From Luidia sarsii (lineage: Eukaryota; Echinodermata; Asteroidea; Paxillosida; Luidiidae), in assembly GCA_949987565.1 (NCBI GenBank), contig OX465110.1:19745273-19809272 (forward strand): a stretch of DNA of 64,000 nt, in the 5' to 3' direction. The position numbers and the translations under genes were made by a program. Below, in pieces: positions 20,977 to 32,200 of this stretch. The notes under the pieces were generated by a model. The model was given only the letters and a program-made list of their open reading frames with translations, did no database searches and had not been told where the DNA came from. Within the stretch, counting starts at the first letter, position 1. Each line of letters begins with the position of its first letter.

Positions 20977-21310
20977 TGGTAAATCACTCTTCCCTTCTTC
21001 TGATATCAATACACCAGGTAATCCCCAATACGTTTGACGGAAAATCTTGATGCAAAGTCAATTTAAATCTGCACATAAGGAATTTCGTATGTATACCGAT
21101 CATTCCGTACGTATATTTTTTGCAAATTTTAAGTTTTAAATGTCGTTTTACAGAGTTCAATCTCGGCACTATTTTTTTGTGCGAATTCGGGGCCGTTCTT
21201 AAAGTTGGCTATTTTGGGACATGACGTTCCTCGCGACGCCCTGATTGGCTGCTTGTTTCACGTGGACGTTTTTCCCCTCGCAGAACGACATGCCCAAAAA
21301 TAGGCATGAC

Positions 21311-21320
21311 ATTGCGCAAT
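21311..21320. promoter_or_regulatory. Optimal palindromic C/EBP site
   Basis: ATTGCGCAAT, the palindromic optimum for C/EBP dimers, lies 540 bp upstream of the minus-strand C/EBP start and about 1.15 kb before the C/EBP-gamma 5' exon. It suggests auto- or cross-regulation; binding is not shown. Confidence 0.55.
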
Positions 21321-21565
21321 CAAGAGCAAGACACGGCCAGGCGTTCGAAAATCATGCAACGTCAGACCATGGTCAGACGAACGTTGTTCGAGAAATCAGA
21401 GTACGAAAATACCGAGCGATCTACATGTACAACCAAAATAATCAATGAATTATCAATTTTTTGCGTTCGATACATTTGGATTTTATTAAATTTCGTCCAT
21501 GGAAATTAAAAGAATTGTTTTCTTGATTTTGATTTGCAATTATAACTTTGACTTTTTGTTTGAGG

Positions 21566-21790
21566 TATCAATTTATCATGCGATTGCAAAGAAATTTATT
21601 CCCTCGAAGTAGTTCAATAATGGTCAAAATTATTATTATTATTATTAATTTATCATGCGATTGCAAAGAAATTTATTCCCTCGAAGTAGTTCAATAATGG
21701 TCAAAATTATTATTATTATTATTAATTTATCATGCGATTGCAAAGAAATTTATTCCCTCGAAGTAGTTCAATAATGGTCAAAATGTCTGT
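21566..21790. repeat. 78-bp tandem repeat, nearly three copies
   Basis: The unit contains 'tttatcatgcgattgcaaag', 'gaagtagttcaataatgg' and an (ATT)n run. The copies are near identical, so the duplication is recent. It lies between the two divergent C/EBP genes. Confidence 0.9.
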
Positions 21791-22472
21791 AAAGAAATGC
21801 CACAAACTGCTCACTGACTATAATGACCAGAAATATGGAAGAAAACAAACTATACAGTTGGTTAAAGGACACACGGAGCTAGCTCCGTGGAGGACCCGAC
21901 GTTTCGATCTCATACTAGCAGCTGGCACACAGCGCTTTCTCAGACTCATCGCTGACTTTGACTTTGAGCTTTGAGAATTAATAATATTATCTTCTCGGCT
22001 GCAGCAATACTTCTTATCAGCATCTTTAACATTGAGAATCAAATTCTATTGTAAAAGACAGTTTCTTGTTGTCAAAGAGTACTTTTCAGCCCGCCTTGTA
22101 ATTTTCCATGGGAAAAAACTGGCATTGGATTATTTCGGTCAATTTATTATGCAAATAAATACATTGTGAATCGTGTCCAGAAAGGGAAAAGGCGATTACG
22201 TCATATTTCGACGGGTACCATTCCTCCATTGAACCCCTGATACGCGTCGCTACTATACGGTAATATGGGGTGCTCTCTGGAGCCCAGACCTAGCTTCAAT
22301 GAAAAAAAATGGCTGGTACTTTGCGTGCAATGTTCTACCAAGGGCTCGGAAGGGTTACCAGTCAGCGTTAGAAAAAAACAATAATGGAGGCGTTTAGGTG
22401 ATAGTCGGTTTGTTTTCGCTGCTTTCAGCGACCCAAAAATCCAGCAATTTGAGCTCCTGACAACCGGGATCT

Positions 22473-22526
22473 ATGGTACAATACTTCTTCGACACATATA
22501 GCACATTCCTGTTCAATCGTTGGAGG
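22473..22526 (+). other. CEBPG: Candidate 5' exon of C/EBP-gamma with an in-frame ATG
   Basis: A good donor (AGG/GTAAGT) follows position 22526. An ATG at 22473 opens 18 codons that join in frame with the main exon (acceptor at 23642-23643, then Gly-Gln-Ser-Met). Translation from here would add 21 residues (MVQYFFDTYSTFLFNRWR plus GQS). Its ATG context is weak (T at -3), while the downstream ATG at 23653 is strong (A at -3, G at +4), so this may be only 5' UTR. Confidence 0.45.
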
Positions 22527-22647
22527 GTAAGTTTTCAAGTTAATTCACAAAATGGGCGGTGATCGGTGCACAACACTCGCAGTCAAATGGTTGTTTACGT
22601 TCTCGCTACGCGTTATTTCAATGGCGTTGGGCCCGTAGAACGCCGTG

Positions 22648-22673
22648 ATTGGGCAATAACGTGATTGCGTAAT
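22648..22673. promoter_or_regulatory. Tandem C/EBP sites in the C/EBP-gamma first intron
   Basis: ATTGGGCAAT (22648-22657, one mismatch from the palindromic optimum) and ATTGCGTAAT (22664-22673, exact consensus match) are 16 bp apart, start to start. They lie about 120-145 bp inside the intron. Feedback control by C/EBP dimers is inferred. Confidence 0.5.
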
Positions 22674-23652
22674 CAGCATGAGTTGGTGGGCAAAGACACC
22701 AAGTACACAAACTGTCCTGTGAAGTGTGATGGGAAAACTGACTTAAAAGTCCACCGGCTCCACTTTCTGACCAATTTTCAGATGAAATTAACTTCTTGGA
22801 GAAAGGGTAAATTTTCCGACTTCATTTTTTTGGTCTGTAAATTTGCCACTATTCACTAATCAACTTCATTGCAGTTTGAGTTAGGGAAAGAAGGAAATGT
22901 AACATCAATTTGATCAAACAAAATTAGACCAAAAACTTTTACACTTCAGTAAAATTGACTTTTTCAGCCAACTGATTTGGAAAGTGTAACTTGAGGGATC
23001 CTTCAAGATTATTTCCACACTTTTCCTCTGCCATTTGTCATTAACGAGAAGAATGCTTACAAATAAGTTACACTTTTTCTATGAGTTATCAAGCATGTTA
23101 AGTAAAAAGATAAAATCATTCAAATCATGTTCAAAAGTTGCTTGTTTAGGATTGCATCAGCACTGTGATAGCCATGAGAACATCGTCAATTAAAAAAAGT
23201 TTTTTGTGAATGTTCATTTCTTGTGTGTGACAGAGTGGTCTTCACGGCGCAATGTTTTCTGAGTTAAGATTTCAATGCCTGCCTGGACATTTTCTCTGAG
23301 AAAGAATTGCCTTTGAGAAGCTTTGATGGAAATATCATGCCCTCCAACGTTGCTTCATATTTGTACAGATAAATGGAATAACATGCAGAAGTTGATGCAA
23401 GTTGTTATACTAGTAGAGGTTTTACACATGTCCGCAGGAGCTTCCAAATCCGCGGAAGCGCATGCAAATATCAAATCTGACTATTTCCATTGGACATTTG
23501 ATGACTCGAAGATGCGCGCGTTCCGCGTACACCCGCATGATTTGAATGCTGAGCGACAAAAAGTATGTGACTGAGAAACCGGCAGTTGCTCTATCAGTAC
23601 GCTATCATCCATTGCTGTTTTCTTGTTGGTTTTTTGCGCACAGGGCCAGAGC

Positions 23653-24168
23653 ATGGAATCCAAGGACGGAGATGACGCCGAACTGTCGCCCGACAACCGC
23701 AAGGCGGGCGGTGGCAAGGCGGGCGCCAACGGCCGCTCGCTGAAGAAGTACCTGCACGACAAGGACAGCGAGGAGTACAAGGTCCGGCGGCAGCGCAACA
23801 ACGTGGCCGTGCGCAAGAGCCGGGACCGCAGCCGGCAGCGGGCCGTGGAGACGCAGCACCGGGTGCAGCAGCTGAAGATGGAGAACCAGGAGCTGGAGAA
23901 CAAGGTCATGCTACTGTCCAAGGAGCTCTCTCTGCTCAAGGATCTCTTCCTGGCCCACGCCCGCGAGGTGCCCGACCCCAGCACCACCTTCGGCCTGTAC
24001 ACCTCTGCGCCCGACGTGGCCAGCCGGCTCCAGGGCGGCGTCACCAACGGCAACGGCGGGGGTGACCCGGTCACCGAGGCCCCCGACGGCAGGCTCAGCC
24101 CCACCATGGCGACCGACCACACCTACGTAGTGGTGGTCAACCAGGAGCAGGTGGAGACAGAGGCGTGA
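23653..24168 (+). CDS. CEBPG: C/EBP-gamma bZIP transcription factor
   Basis: 171 residues from the strong-context ATG at 23653 in an exon starting at 23644 (acceptor 'ttttttgcgcacag'). The basic region is about 43-64 (RRQRNNVAVRKSRDRSRQRA at 45-64) and the zipper runs about 67-98. The zipper end KELSLLKDLFLAHAREV is diagnostic of the gamma class. C/EBP-gamma lacks a strong activation domain and acts as a dimerisation partner of other C/EBP and ATF4-type bZIP proteins. Here too the N-terminus is short and Gly/Lys rich with no activation box. A Gly/Asn/Pro-rich tail of about 65 residues follows the zipper. A 5' exon (22473-22526) is likely. An AATAAA at 24319-24324 fits the 3' end. Confidence 0.92.
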   Translation: MESKDGDDAELSPDNRKAGGGKAGANGRSLKKYLHDKDSEEYKVRRQRNNVAVRKSRDRSRQRAVETQHRVQQLKMENQELENKVMLLSKELSLLKDLFLAHAREVPDPSTTFGLYTSAPDVASRLQGGVTNGNGGGDPVTEAPDGRLSPTMATDHTYVVVVNQEQVETEA

Positions 24169-24318
24169 TCCGCGGCCCCCCCGGTCAGTCTCTCAGCTCT
24201 AATAGCTACGAGAGACTGCATGTACATATTATATTATAATCTAGCTGACCAATTTTTTTCTTCATTTATTTTTTTTTTTGGGGGGGGGGCTCTCCCACAA
24301 CATCAGAATCCAGTGTAC

Positions 24319-24324
24319 AATAAA
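24319..24324 (+). terminator. Probable polyadenylation signal of C/EBP-gamma
   Basis: AATAAA 151 bp after the stop codon; further copies occur downstream (near 25300). Confidence 0.5.
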
Positions 24325-27300
24325 AACCACAGAAAGCCACAGTGCATTGCCAATTCAGTCACAACGAGTCCAATACATAAAACGTAAGCTTTCATGAGTT
24401 TGCTCGGTCAGCTGGTTCAGTTGCAGAAATGACGATTTTTGCGGTTGATTTTTTTTCTTTTTCTTGCAAAACTAAACAGTTTGTAAAGTGTATATTGGCT
24501 TAGAAGGAGACGAAAAAGGAGAGTGAGAAAAAAGTAAACATTATTTTTGGATGTTCGACATTATGTGTGATTTGTAAATGCGTTTGTTATCATGAATCGC
24601 CATGCGCTTTATATGCAGACTCCTTTATTGGTCTTCTGTCAAGCTCATTCTGGTCTTTTTTCTGGAAGTTATTTCTTATCTGCAGTTACACTGCAAGCTA
24701 GATTTGCATTTAGGCAAAAAACCTCTTTATTTTGTGTTTTTTTTCTTCAAAATATAGTTATGTACGATCGCACTTACACGATAGGACTATGACTTATTTT
24801 TATTTCTTTGTGGTTTTACTTTATACATGTTTGTGTAATTGAATACTTTAGAAGGGAAAGTATTAGGAAAGTTAAGTCAAATTTGAAGTACATTCTAGAG
24901 TTCGGTGCCCACCTGCACTGCGCAAATCATGATCCAATCCCGGTTACCCCACAGAATGAATGATTTTTGTTTTTAATCCGTTTTGAAAATGTTTTTTTTT
25001 TTTTTTTTTATTCTGTAGAACAAGCTTTCTATTCAGTGGCATTTAACACAATCTTATGCACAGAGTTTTTATTTTTTTCGTGGCTGGGGGAAAACAAAGG
25101 TTGACCAATAGCACCCTTCATTCTTTCAAGCTCCTCCAATGGAACCCAGCTTTTCCGTTGAAGAAAAAAAAAACACCAGTACATCAACCAAATGTATTTT
25201 AAGAAAAAGTGTATGATAGATTAAATAGTGAGGAAACTTTTACTTATGAGTAAGTGAGAGTAAATTGATGTCAAGGATTTGGAGAAATTCCTTCGCAATA
25301 AAAAACTTGAGAACTCCAGACTTAAATAGCACTAGCACCCGGCCCTGCATAGCAAGACAAAGCAGGTCACAGATATTTGTTTTTTAAATGTTATTCAGAA
25401 AGTTCCGACATCTTTCTCTTTGCAAACGAAAACATGGTCCTGCATTTTGGGGGTTTAAGTTGATGTTTTTAGTAATTTATTAAACCGTTTTCTCATTATG
25501 TATGGTATATGATCAACAGCAAAAGTTTGTATTATAACATCAGTGTATAAAATCTGATGTACCGGTAGATCATATCTTTTAAGTGTGGTTTGATGCTCAG
25601 AAAAAAAAAGAATATTGTACTGAAATATTGATTCCCTTTTAGTGAAGCAAGCAACGGATGCTGTCTTTAAACTCTTTATAATCCAGGTTGTTTATGGCGT
25701 GTCTCATTTCTCAAGTTCTCAACCTTGTTGGGTTGTACCTTCCTAGAAGTAGAAGGTAATTTCTTCTTGGCGTGTGTACTTGACTGAATAGTGGGTAGCT
25801 GTGTGCTATTCAGCTCCTGTCAGAGCCACGCTCACGGACATCAGACATCATTCGTGGCCAGTTTGAACCCAACATATATGTACCAACCTTCAGATCTCAG
25901 ATATTTGTGAAACCATAGGTACTCGCTAATACCAGGCAGTGCCGTAGGGCTCATTTTCTGTAATCAAGTGAAGAGTGTTATTCATTGTTTGAGCGTTACT
26001 CAGTTGTACTGAGTGTAGCTGCTCTCCTATTCACTGCTCATGTGCTCAGACATGCTGCATTATGTTCTGAACCTTGACCAGTGGTCGATTCCACCGAGAC
26101 CATCGTAACCTACGATCAATCGTAAGACTTTGAGCGATGCACAGAAACCATACAGCCTATCACAAATAACCCATCGTAAGTTGAGTTACAATGCATCGTG
26201 AGGCTATCTGAAATCCAGTCCAGAACAGGCACACACATTGAAATATTTAGAGTCGATGCATGTAGGGAGTTTGGGTAGCAGGCATGTGCAACCCGTTGGG
26301 ACAACCGTCTACCTGGGCATGGGAACAGACCCCGAGGTTCGTTGAAGTTGCCATCCATTCTTTACCACTCCTCAGTTTGTGGAATTCAGAGATAGAAAGC
26401 TGCATCTGCCAGAACTCTCAGCAGTTCAGAACTCTTGTACAACTTTTGTACCGGATGTAATTTATAGATTACGCTGGATTGCGCCAGTTCAATGGTTTTT
26501 TTTTTAGGCAGTCAGCCCTATAAAGTTAGACTACATCCAACAACTAATAAAAGGGTATCTGGGAAATGGGAAAAGATGGAAGGCCTTGCTCAACATGCTA
26601 GACGATTGGGGCATTTTTGTTCATTTTGGCACTTGGATAGAATGAAGTGTGATCCGTTCTGTCAACTATATTTTTTTTCTGCTTTGCTATGCTGTATTGC
26701 ATTGGCTTATTGCATGCAGGCTTTGACCCAGTTCATTGGCTATGGCTTCAAATTGCTCAGTGCTCACGAGCCATTTGAAGCAGCCAGCTTACGGCTACCC
26801 GCAGATCCTGCACACCTGTGTGCTATTTCAAGCCGCAGCCAATGAATACGGACACTGCCAATGGCACCCACTTTCCCAGTGTGTAAATATTTTGTGTAAA
26901 TCCGGTCCGACAAACTGTAAGATGAAACATCTGAATATTTATAAAATGGGTTTGTTTTGGGGTTTATTTCATGTAACAGTGTGGATGATATTTTGACTGA
27001 CTGGATTTGACATCATGATTCATGAATGCAAGACTTGTTTCCATGGAAAGTATTCCGTTTGGTACGGTAAAATTAAACATACCTTTTTAGTTTTTTCAAA
27101 TAAATGAGGGGGACATTGTTGACTTGACAAGTAATGAAGAAGAGAATCCTTTCAGTTTTCAATTGCTTCTACACATAACCAGAAGATGAGTATGGGAGAA
27201 ATAACATTTGCGTGAAAAGGAGCCAAGCCGAGTGGTCTGTGTTTCTTAACTTGTGTCATAATTCTCAAAAAGCTAGGGGGCCTTACGTTTTGATCCTAGC

Positions 27301-29040
27301 GGGACCTTTCTCAAAGGCCAAGTGACGAGGACAAACACAAACAGGGGAAGGAAAGCCCTGACAGACATGACAGATGAAGGACAAAAGGGAAGGGAGTGGG
27401 ATGGAGTTCTGCACACCAAGGGAGGGGAGATTAGGGAAAACAAACAAAAGGGTCTCTAACGTCAGGCCCTTTAACTTTTGAGATCTTTGTATTGCAGGTC
27501 ATTTTAGTCAGTGAGCAGTTTGCAACAGTTTTTGTATTAATTTTGTGTCATACAAACAAACAAAGGAAAAGCTGAACTTTTAAACAAACTGAAAATTTGG
27601 CAAAGAAAACTTTGACTGGACCAGGACTTGGAACTGACTACTTGGGAAGGCCACCATCTAAGGGCTGGATAGCTCAGATGGAAAAGCACTGGTATGTTAA
27701 TCCAGTCAAAGTTTTCTTCGCCAATTTTTCAATTTACTCTTTTTATTTGTGAAAATTATAAAGAAATTGGACTAGACAGGATTCCTGTCCATTGTAGCAG
27801 CATATTTTCCAAATTCATACCAGCGCTCTTGATTTTATATTATTTTTCAAATTCCAACACCCCTGCAAAATAGTTGGAATTATATTTTGAAAAATTGGCA
27901 AAGAAAACTTTGACTGGAACCATACCTCTGGATTAATGTACCAGTGCTCTTCAATCTGAGCTGTCCAGCCCTTAGATAGTGGCCTTCGCTAATAGTCAAC
28001 TAGTCTTTGCCTGGGGAGGGGCACCAGTCAGAAACAATTCAACCATTGACTGCCGTATATCTCCAGGGATCACACTCCCACTTTCATTCAGATGCAAACA
28101 ACCAATTGTTGTAAACCTGGTTACAGCAGCTCGGGGATCACACAAAGTGGATGCAGCTTTTTCAACTCAAATCAAACAAAAGAAAAAACTGACTGGGAAC
28201 TTTTGAACAAATTGGAAAAATGGCAGTCAGTTCCCAGTAAGTTTTTCCTCTGTTTGGAAAATATTTTGACAATGAGAGACTGACTTACTGTGTAGATGGT
28301 CCGTTGCGATGCTATGCGTTCCAACAGCAGTACAAGTTCTAGTACTAGTAGGATGCTCCCACGAATCAGGGTTCTGGACGTTGGAGATTGTGAAGACATT
28401 CCACTGTTGAGGATGACAAGTAAACTTAAAGAACTGGAGTTGGAAATCAAAAATATCCTGTAAAGGGACGATGCAAATAAGGAAGAAAAAGCTGTCTACC
28501 CATCACTGTACAAATTATTGAATTAAATCTTTATGGTCATCTGGATATATCAAAACATACAACAGGAATTCAACGAAGCTTCGCAAGCAGCTAAATATAA
28601 ATTTCCATACAGAAATCGATAAACAGTATCAAAGCAACTAATTACTAACACTACAAGGACCATTTCATACAAAACAAACTAAGTATTCAGAAAAGCAGAG
28701 GAACTACTAAAAACATTATTCAATCATATTGCTGGTAAAGCTACATGTATAGTAACAAGCCCTCAGCTTGTATTCATTTTTGACAGGATAATTTCGATAA
28801 CCATCCTGTAAATGTAATTAATACCAACATTATAAAAATGGAGTTTAGGACAACACCTGTGTAGCTATTACTGGTTATAACTTTTCATGCTATAATTTGG
28901 TGATTAAATTGTGAGAACTTCGAACAGACAATACAAGTACAAATAATTAAAATGTAACTTTTGAAGCTGAAAAAAGAGACAGGCTGACTTACTATCCGTA
29001 TCAATTAACAGCGGTAATTAATCTCTGACTAGTACTCCAC
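24325..29040. other. Gene-free interval between C/EBP-gamma and TONSL
   Basis: No coding sequence is supported. The first 2.5 kb is AT-rich and unique-looking and could include an extended 3' UTR. Repeat copies occur at 27265-27540 ('gatcctagcgggacctttct' family), 27645-27735 (plus SINE-like head) and 27885-28260 (minus SINE-like copy). Confidence 0.6.
27885..28260 (-). repeat. SINE-like copy, family A
   Basis: A degenerate tRNA-like head at about 27911-27974 is followed by the full body ('cagatgcaaacaaccaattg', 'cacaaagtggatgcagc'). A plus-oriented head lies just upstream at 27645-27735. Confidence 0.6.
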
Positions 29041-29087
29041 GCGGTCGCATAAAATAGCGCCCTCTGTAGGGAAACCCCACCTGTTCG

Positions 29088-29110
29088 TTCGCGGGAATTT
29101 CAAGATGGCG
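29088..29110 (+). promoter_or_regulatory. TONSL promoter-proximal E2F-like and YY1-like motifs
   Basis: TTCGCGGGAA at 29088-29097 is the complement of a TTTCCCGC-type E2F site. CAAGATGGCG at 29101-29110 matches a YY1-type initiator element. They lie about 150-175 bp before the TONSL ATG. E2F control would fit a replication-coupled repair gene. The ATG inside the YY1 motif opens an 18-codon upstream ORF (29104-29160). Confidence 0.45.
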
Positions 29111-29262
29111 CTTCCCATCGTCGTCACTTCGAAGACTTCGTCTGTCGTTACTTTCAACTGAAAAGTATCTGGTGAAACTACCCTCTAGGCGGCCAGAGAT
29201 GGATGCTAGCGTCTAGTTACACTTTCGTTTCACAGTAAATAGTTGGTGTTGCGTGGGAAAAG

Positions 29263-32200
29263 ATGAACTCTAACGACAAGAAGGAATTCAAGAGTGAGTG
29301 GTTTAATTTGCTCGCCTCGCCATTTCCTTCCTCCATGGTCATCCATACTTTACAATTACATATTCGTTGACATTGGTTTGGCTAATTCACAGCAGTGGAT
29401 CTTTGGAGTTGGAGGTTGTTTTTTCACACCGAAAATTTAAAATAAAAAATCATAATAAAAGATGTAAAGATTAATGTATAAAATGATGTGTTTACATTTT
29501 TACCCATGTTTTGGTACTATTATTATTAAAGTATTATTATAAGTATTACTATTAGTATTACTATTAATATTAAAAACAACACAGTGGCTGTTGTTACGGC
29601 AGTCGTCTGTGTGGTTCCCTGACTTCACAGTATTTGTCAGGATGTTTAGCTCTTGGAACCAGACTATCAGCTAATAGACTGGTTCAACCAGCCTGCAATG
29701 CTGACGAAATACAATCAAGTCAGGGAACCACACGGACGACTGCCGTAACAACAGCCACTGCGTTATTATTGATATTAAAAACAACACTAAATTGCTAATC
29801 AGTAATCTGTCTTTTTGTTGATGTTTATAATTTTGCAAATTATTGTCGAGTAGTTGACTGAGAAATCGAACCATCTTTTTGTCTGTCAACAGGGCTGCAG
29901 AAAGGGAAGTTGAAGGCCCAAGCCAACGGGAAGCTGAAGGAGGAGGCAGAGATCTGCAATGTCTTGGGAGAACTCCTATCCAGATATGGTCAGTCGTCGT
30001 CGTCGAACTTCGGCCATTGAGACAGAGTGGCCGGCTCTTCTCAGACTTGGAGTCACGCTCGCTTGGCACTTGCTAAATTCTTACAGAGATTTAGTTGTGG
30101 TAACCGTAACCCTCATCTGACCCTCGGGAGGTTGAGGGTTACACTTTTACTGCAACTACTTGAACTAGTAACAGAGATTATAGTGGCACGTGAAGCTAAT
30201 CCGAGTAATTTGGACCTAGTTACAAGCCGCCTTTTTCTTTATTTGGCAGGACTGGGTAACAGTCCGAGAACTGAGTCTGAGAACTGAGTCCAGGAATCTT
30301 CTAATTCTATCTAGTACAGCCTATAGCCTATAGCCCAGTATAGGGATAGTCTGAATCTGATGACATTCTCCTGATGACGGCCAGAGCACACTGGCCAGAA
30401 CGTTGACTTATTCTTTTCAGAACCGTACCTCTTCAATAAATAGACCTTATACATTATTAATTGGTTTGCGGTGACACCATGTGTATCATCTCTTTTGAGA
30501 CTGAGTGCGGCCACCAACCAGTCTACACCTCCGACGTCCTTCAACCACGGCACCCAGCCCTCTACTGACACGGCCCAGTGATTTCCACCTCACGTCGTGC
30601 TTCAGTAGTCAGGCTGGGCGGGAAAGATCCTCCACACATCAACGGTCACGACCACAACTTTTGGCAGGAAGGTTCCTCCACGCTTCACCGCTCCTCCAAG
30701 CCCTACAAAACCCCTGATGATAGTTGGAATCCAGCAGTCTCCTGACGACGAGCAGAGTACACACTGCCCGAAACATTGAGTCACCGGCTCTTTTCAGAGC
30801 CACACTCAGTCTCAAAAGAGATGATACACATGGTGTCACCGCAAACCAATTAATAATAATTGTTTCCACCATGCAAACCTTCAAGTCTTTTCAGACCTTA
30901 TACATGTCACCGCAAACCCTCCTATATTGTTTCACCCACCATGCAAAGCCTTAAGTCTTATTCATTTTAGTCAGTGATATACAAAAATGTTGCAAACTGC
31001 TTACTGACTAAAATTACCAAAATGTAAATCTTAAAATTTAGTGGGCCTGACGTTTCGATCCTAGCAGGACCTTTCTCAAAGGCAGAGTGACCGTCACTCT
31101 GCCTTTGAGAAAGGTCCTGCTAGGATCGAAATGTCAGGCCCATTTTAGTCAGTAAGAAATTTGCCATATGTTTTGCTTGTAACTGTATGTATTTGTGCTA
31201 CATTTTGAGGCCAGTTCAGATGAGTAATGAGTGTGGTTTTCATGGGTTTTTTTCTCTCTCCAAATATCTGTCACCAGGGGAGTATGAGGAGGCTATTAAG
31301 GAGCATCGGCAGGAGCTGCGGCTCTCCGAGTCGCTGGAGGACGTGATTGGCGCCGCCGTGGCCCGCCGTAAGATCGGCGAGTGCTGCGGCCAGCTGGGCC
31401 TGTACGAGGAGGCACTGCGGCACCAGCGCCAGCACCTGGCGCTGGCCCGCTCTGTGGCCAGCGCCGTGGAGGAGCAGCGGGCGCGGGCCACCATCGGCCG
31501 GACTCTCCTCTGCCAGGCCGAGAGCCAGAGGCAGGGGGATCCGGACAGTGCCCTCTCCACTCTGCACAAGGCCAGGGAGTCCTTCCTCAAGTAAGGCTAT
31601 AAGGCACGGGTGCTGTAGACGTCCGTTCACTGTGAGGAGAGAGCCCTCCTGCTTATCCCTAACTTGAATTGTCTGAGGCATCCCAAAATTCTGCACGTCC
31701 CCCCGGGGACAAAACTGGTCCCCATCATTCTTTGGAAGAATAAGGCCGTGTCCGAGCTTCCAGAGCTACGGCTAGGGCTATTGTCTTCGCATCTCCGTGT
31801 ATTTCCAATAGGGGGAAGACCTAGACCTAGCTCTAGACGCCCGTTTCAGACACGGCCTTAGTCGTGGTAGATGTGGAATTGCCTATGTAGACCATGCTTC
31901 TGCAGTACTTCTTCTTGCGTATGAGGCAAGGAGCAATTATGTTACGTATGGCCCTCAACTTCAAGAGCTGCAACCAGCTCAGAGTTTGTGGGTTTGAGTG
32001 AGTGAGGTCCACATCCTCTGGTGGGCTGAGTTCTAGGAGACCAAGCCTCGCGCTTAAGGTTTTTGTTTACTAGCCTACCGGGCTAGTAAGTTGACTTTTT
32101 TGCTAGCCCGTAGCAAGTTTTACTAGCCCTGTAAAATTAATATTGAATTTAAAACAAGGTTATCAGGTCAAGTAAAACAAATGATTAGTTTCTACTTTCT

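Noticed and set aside
23481..24122. 213-residue minus-strand open frame opposite C/EBP-gamma
   Set aside because: A shadow of the GC-rich plus-strand bZIP coding exon; no homology or splice signals.
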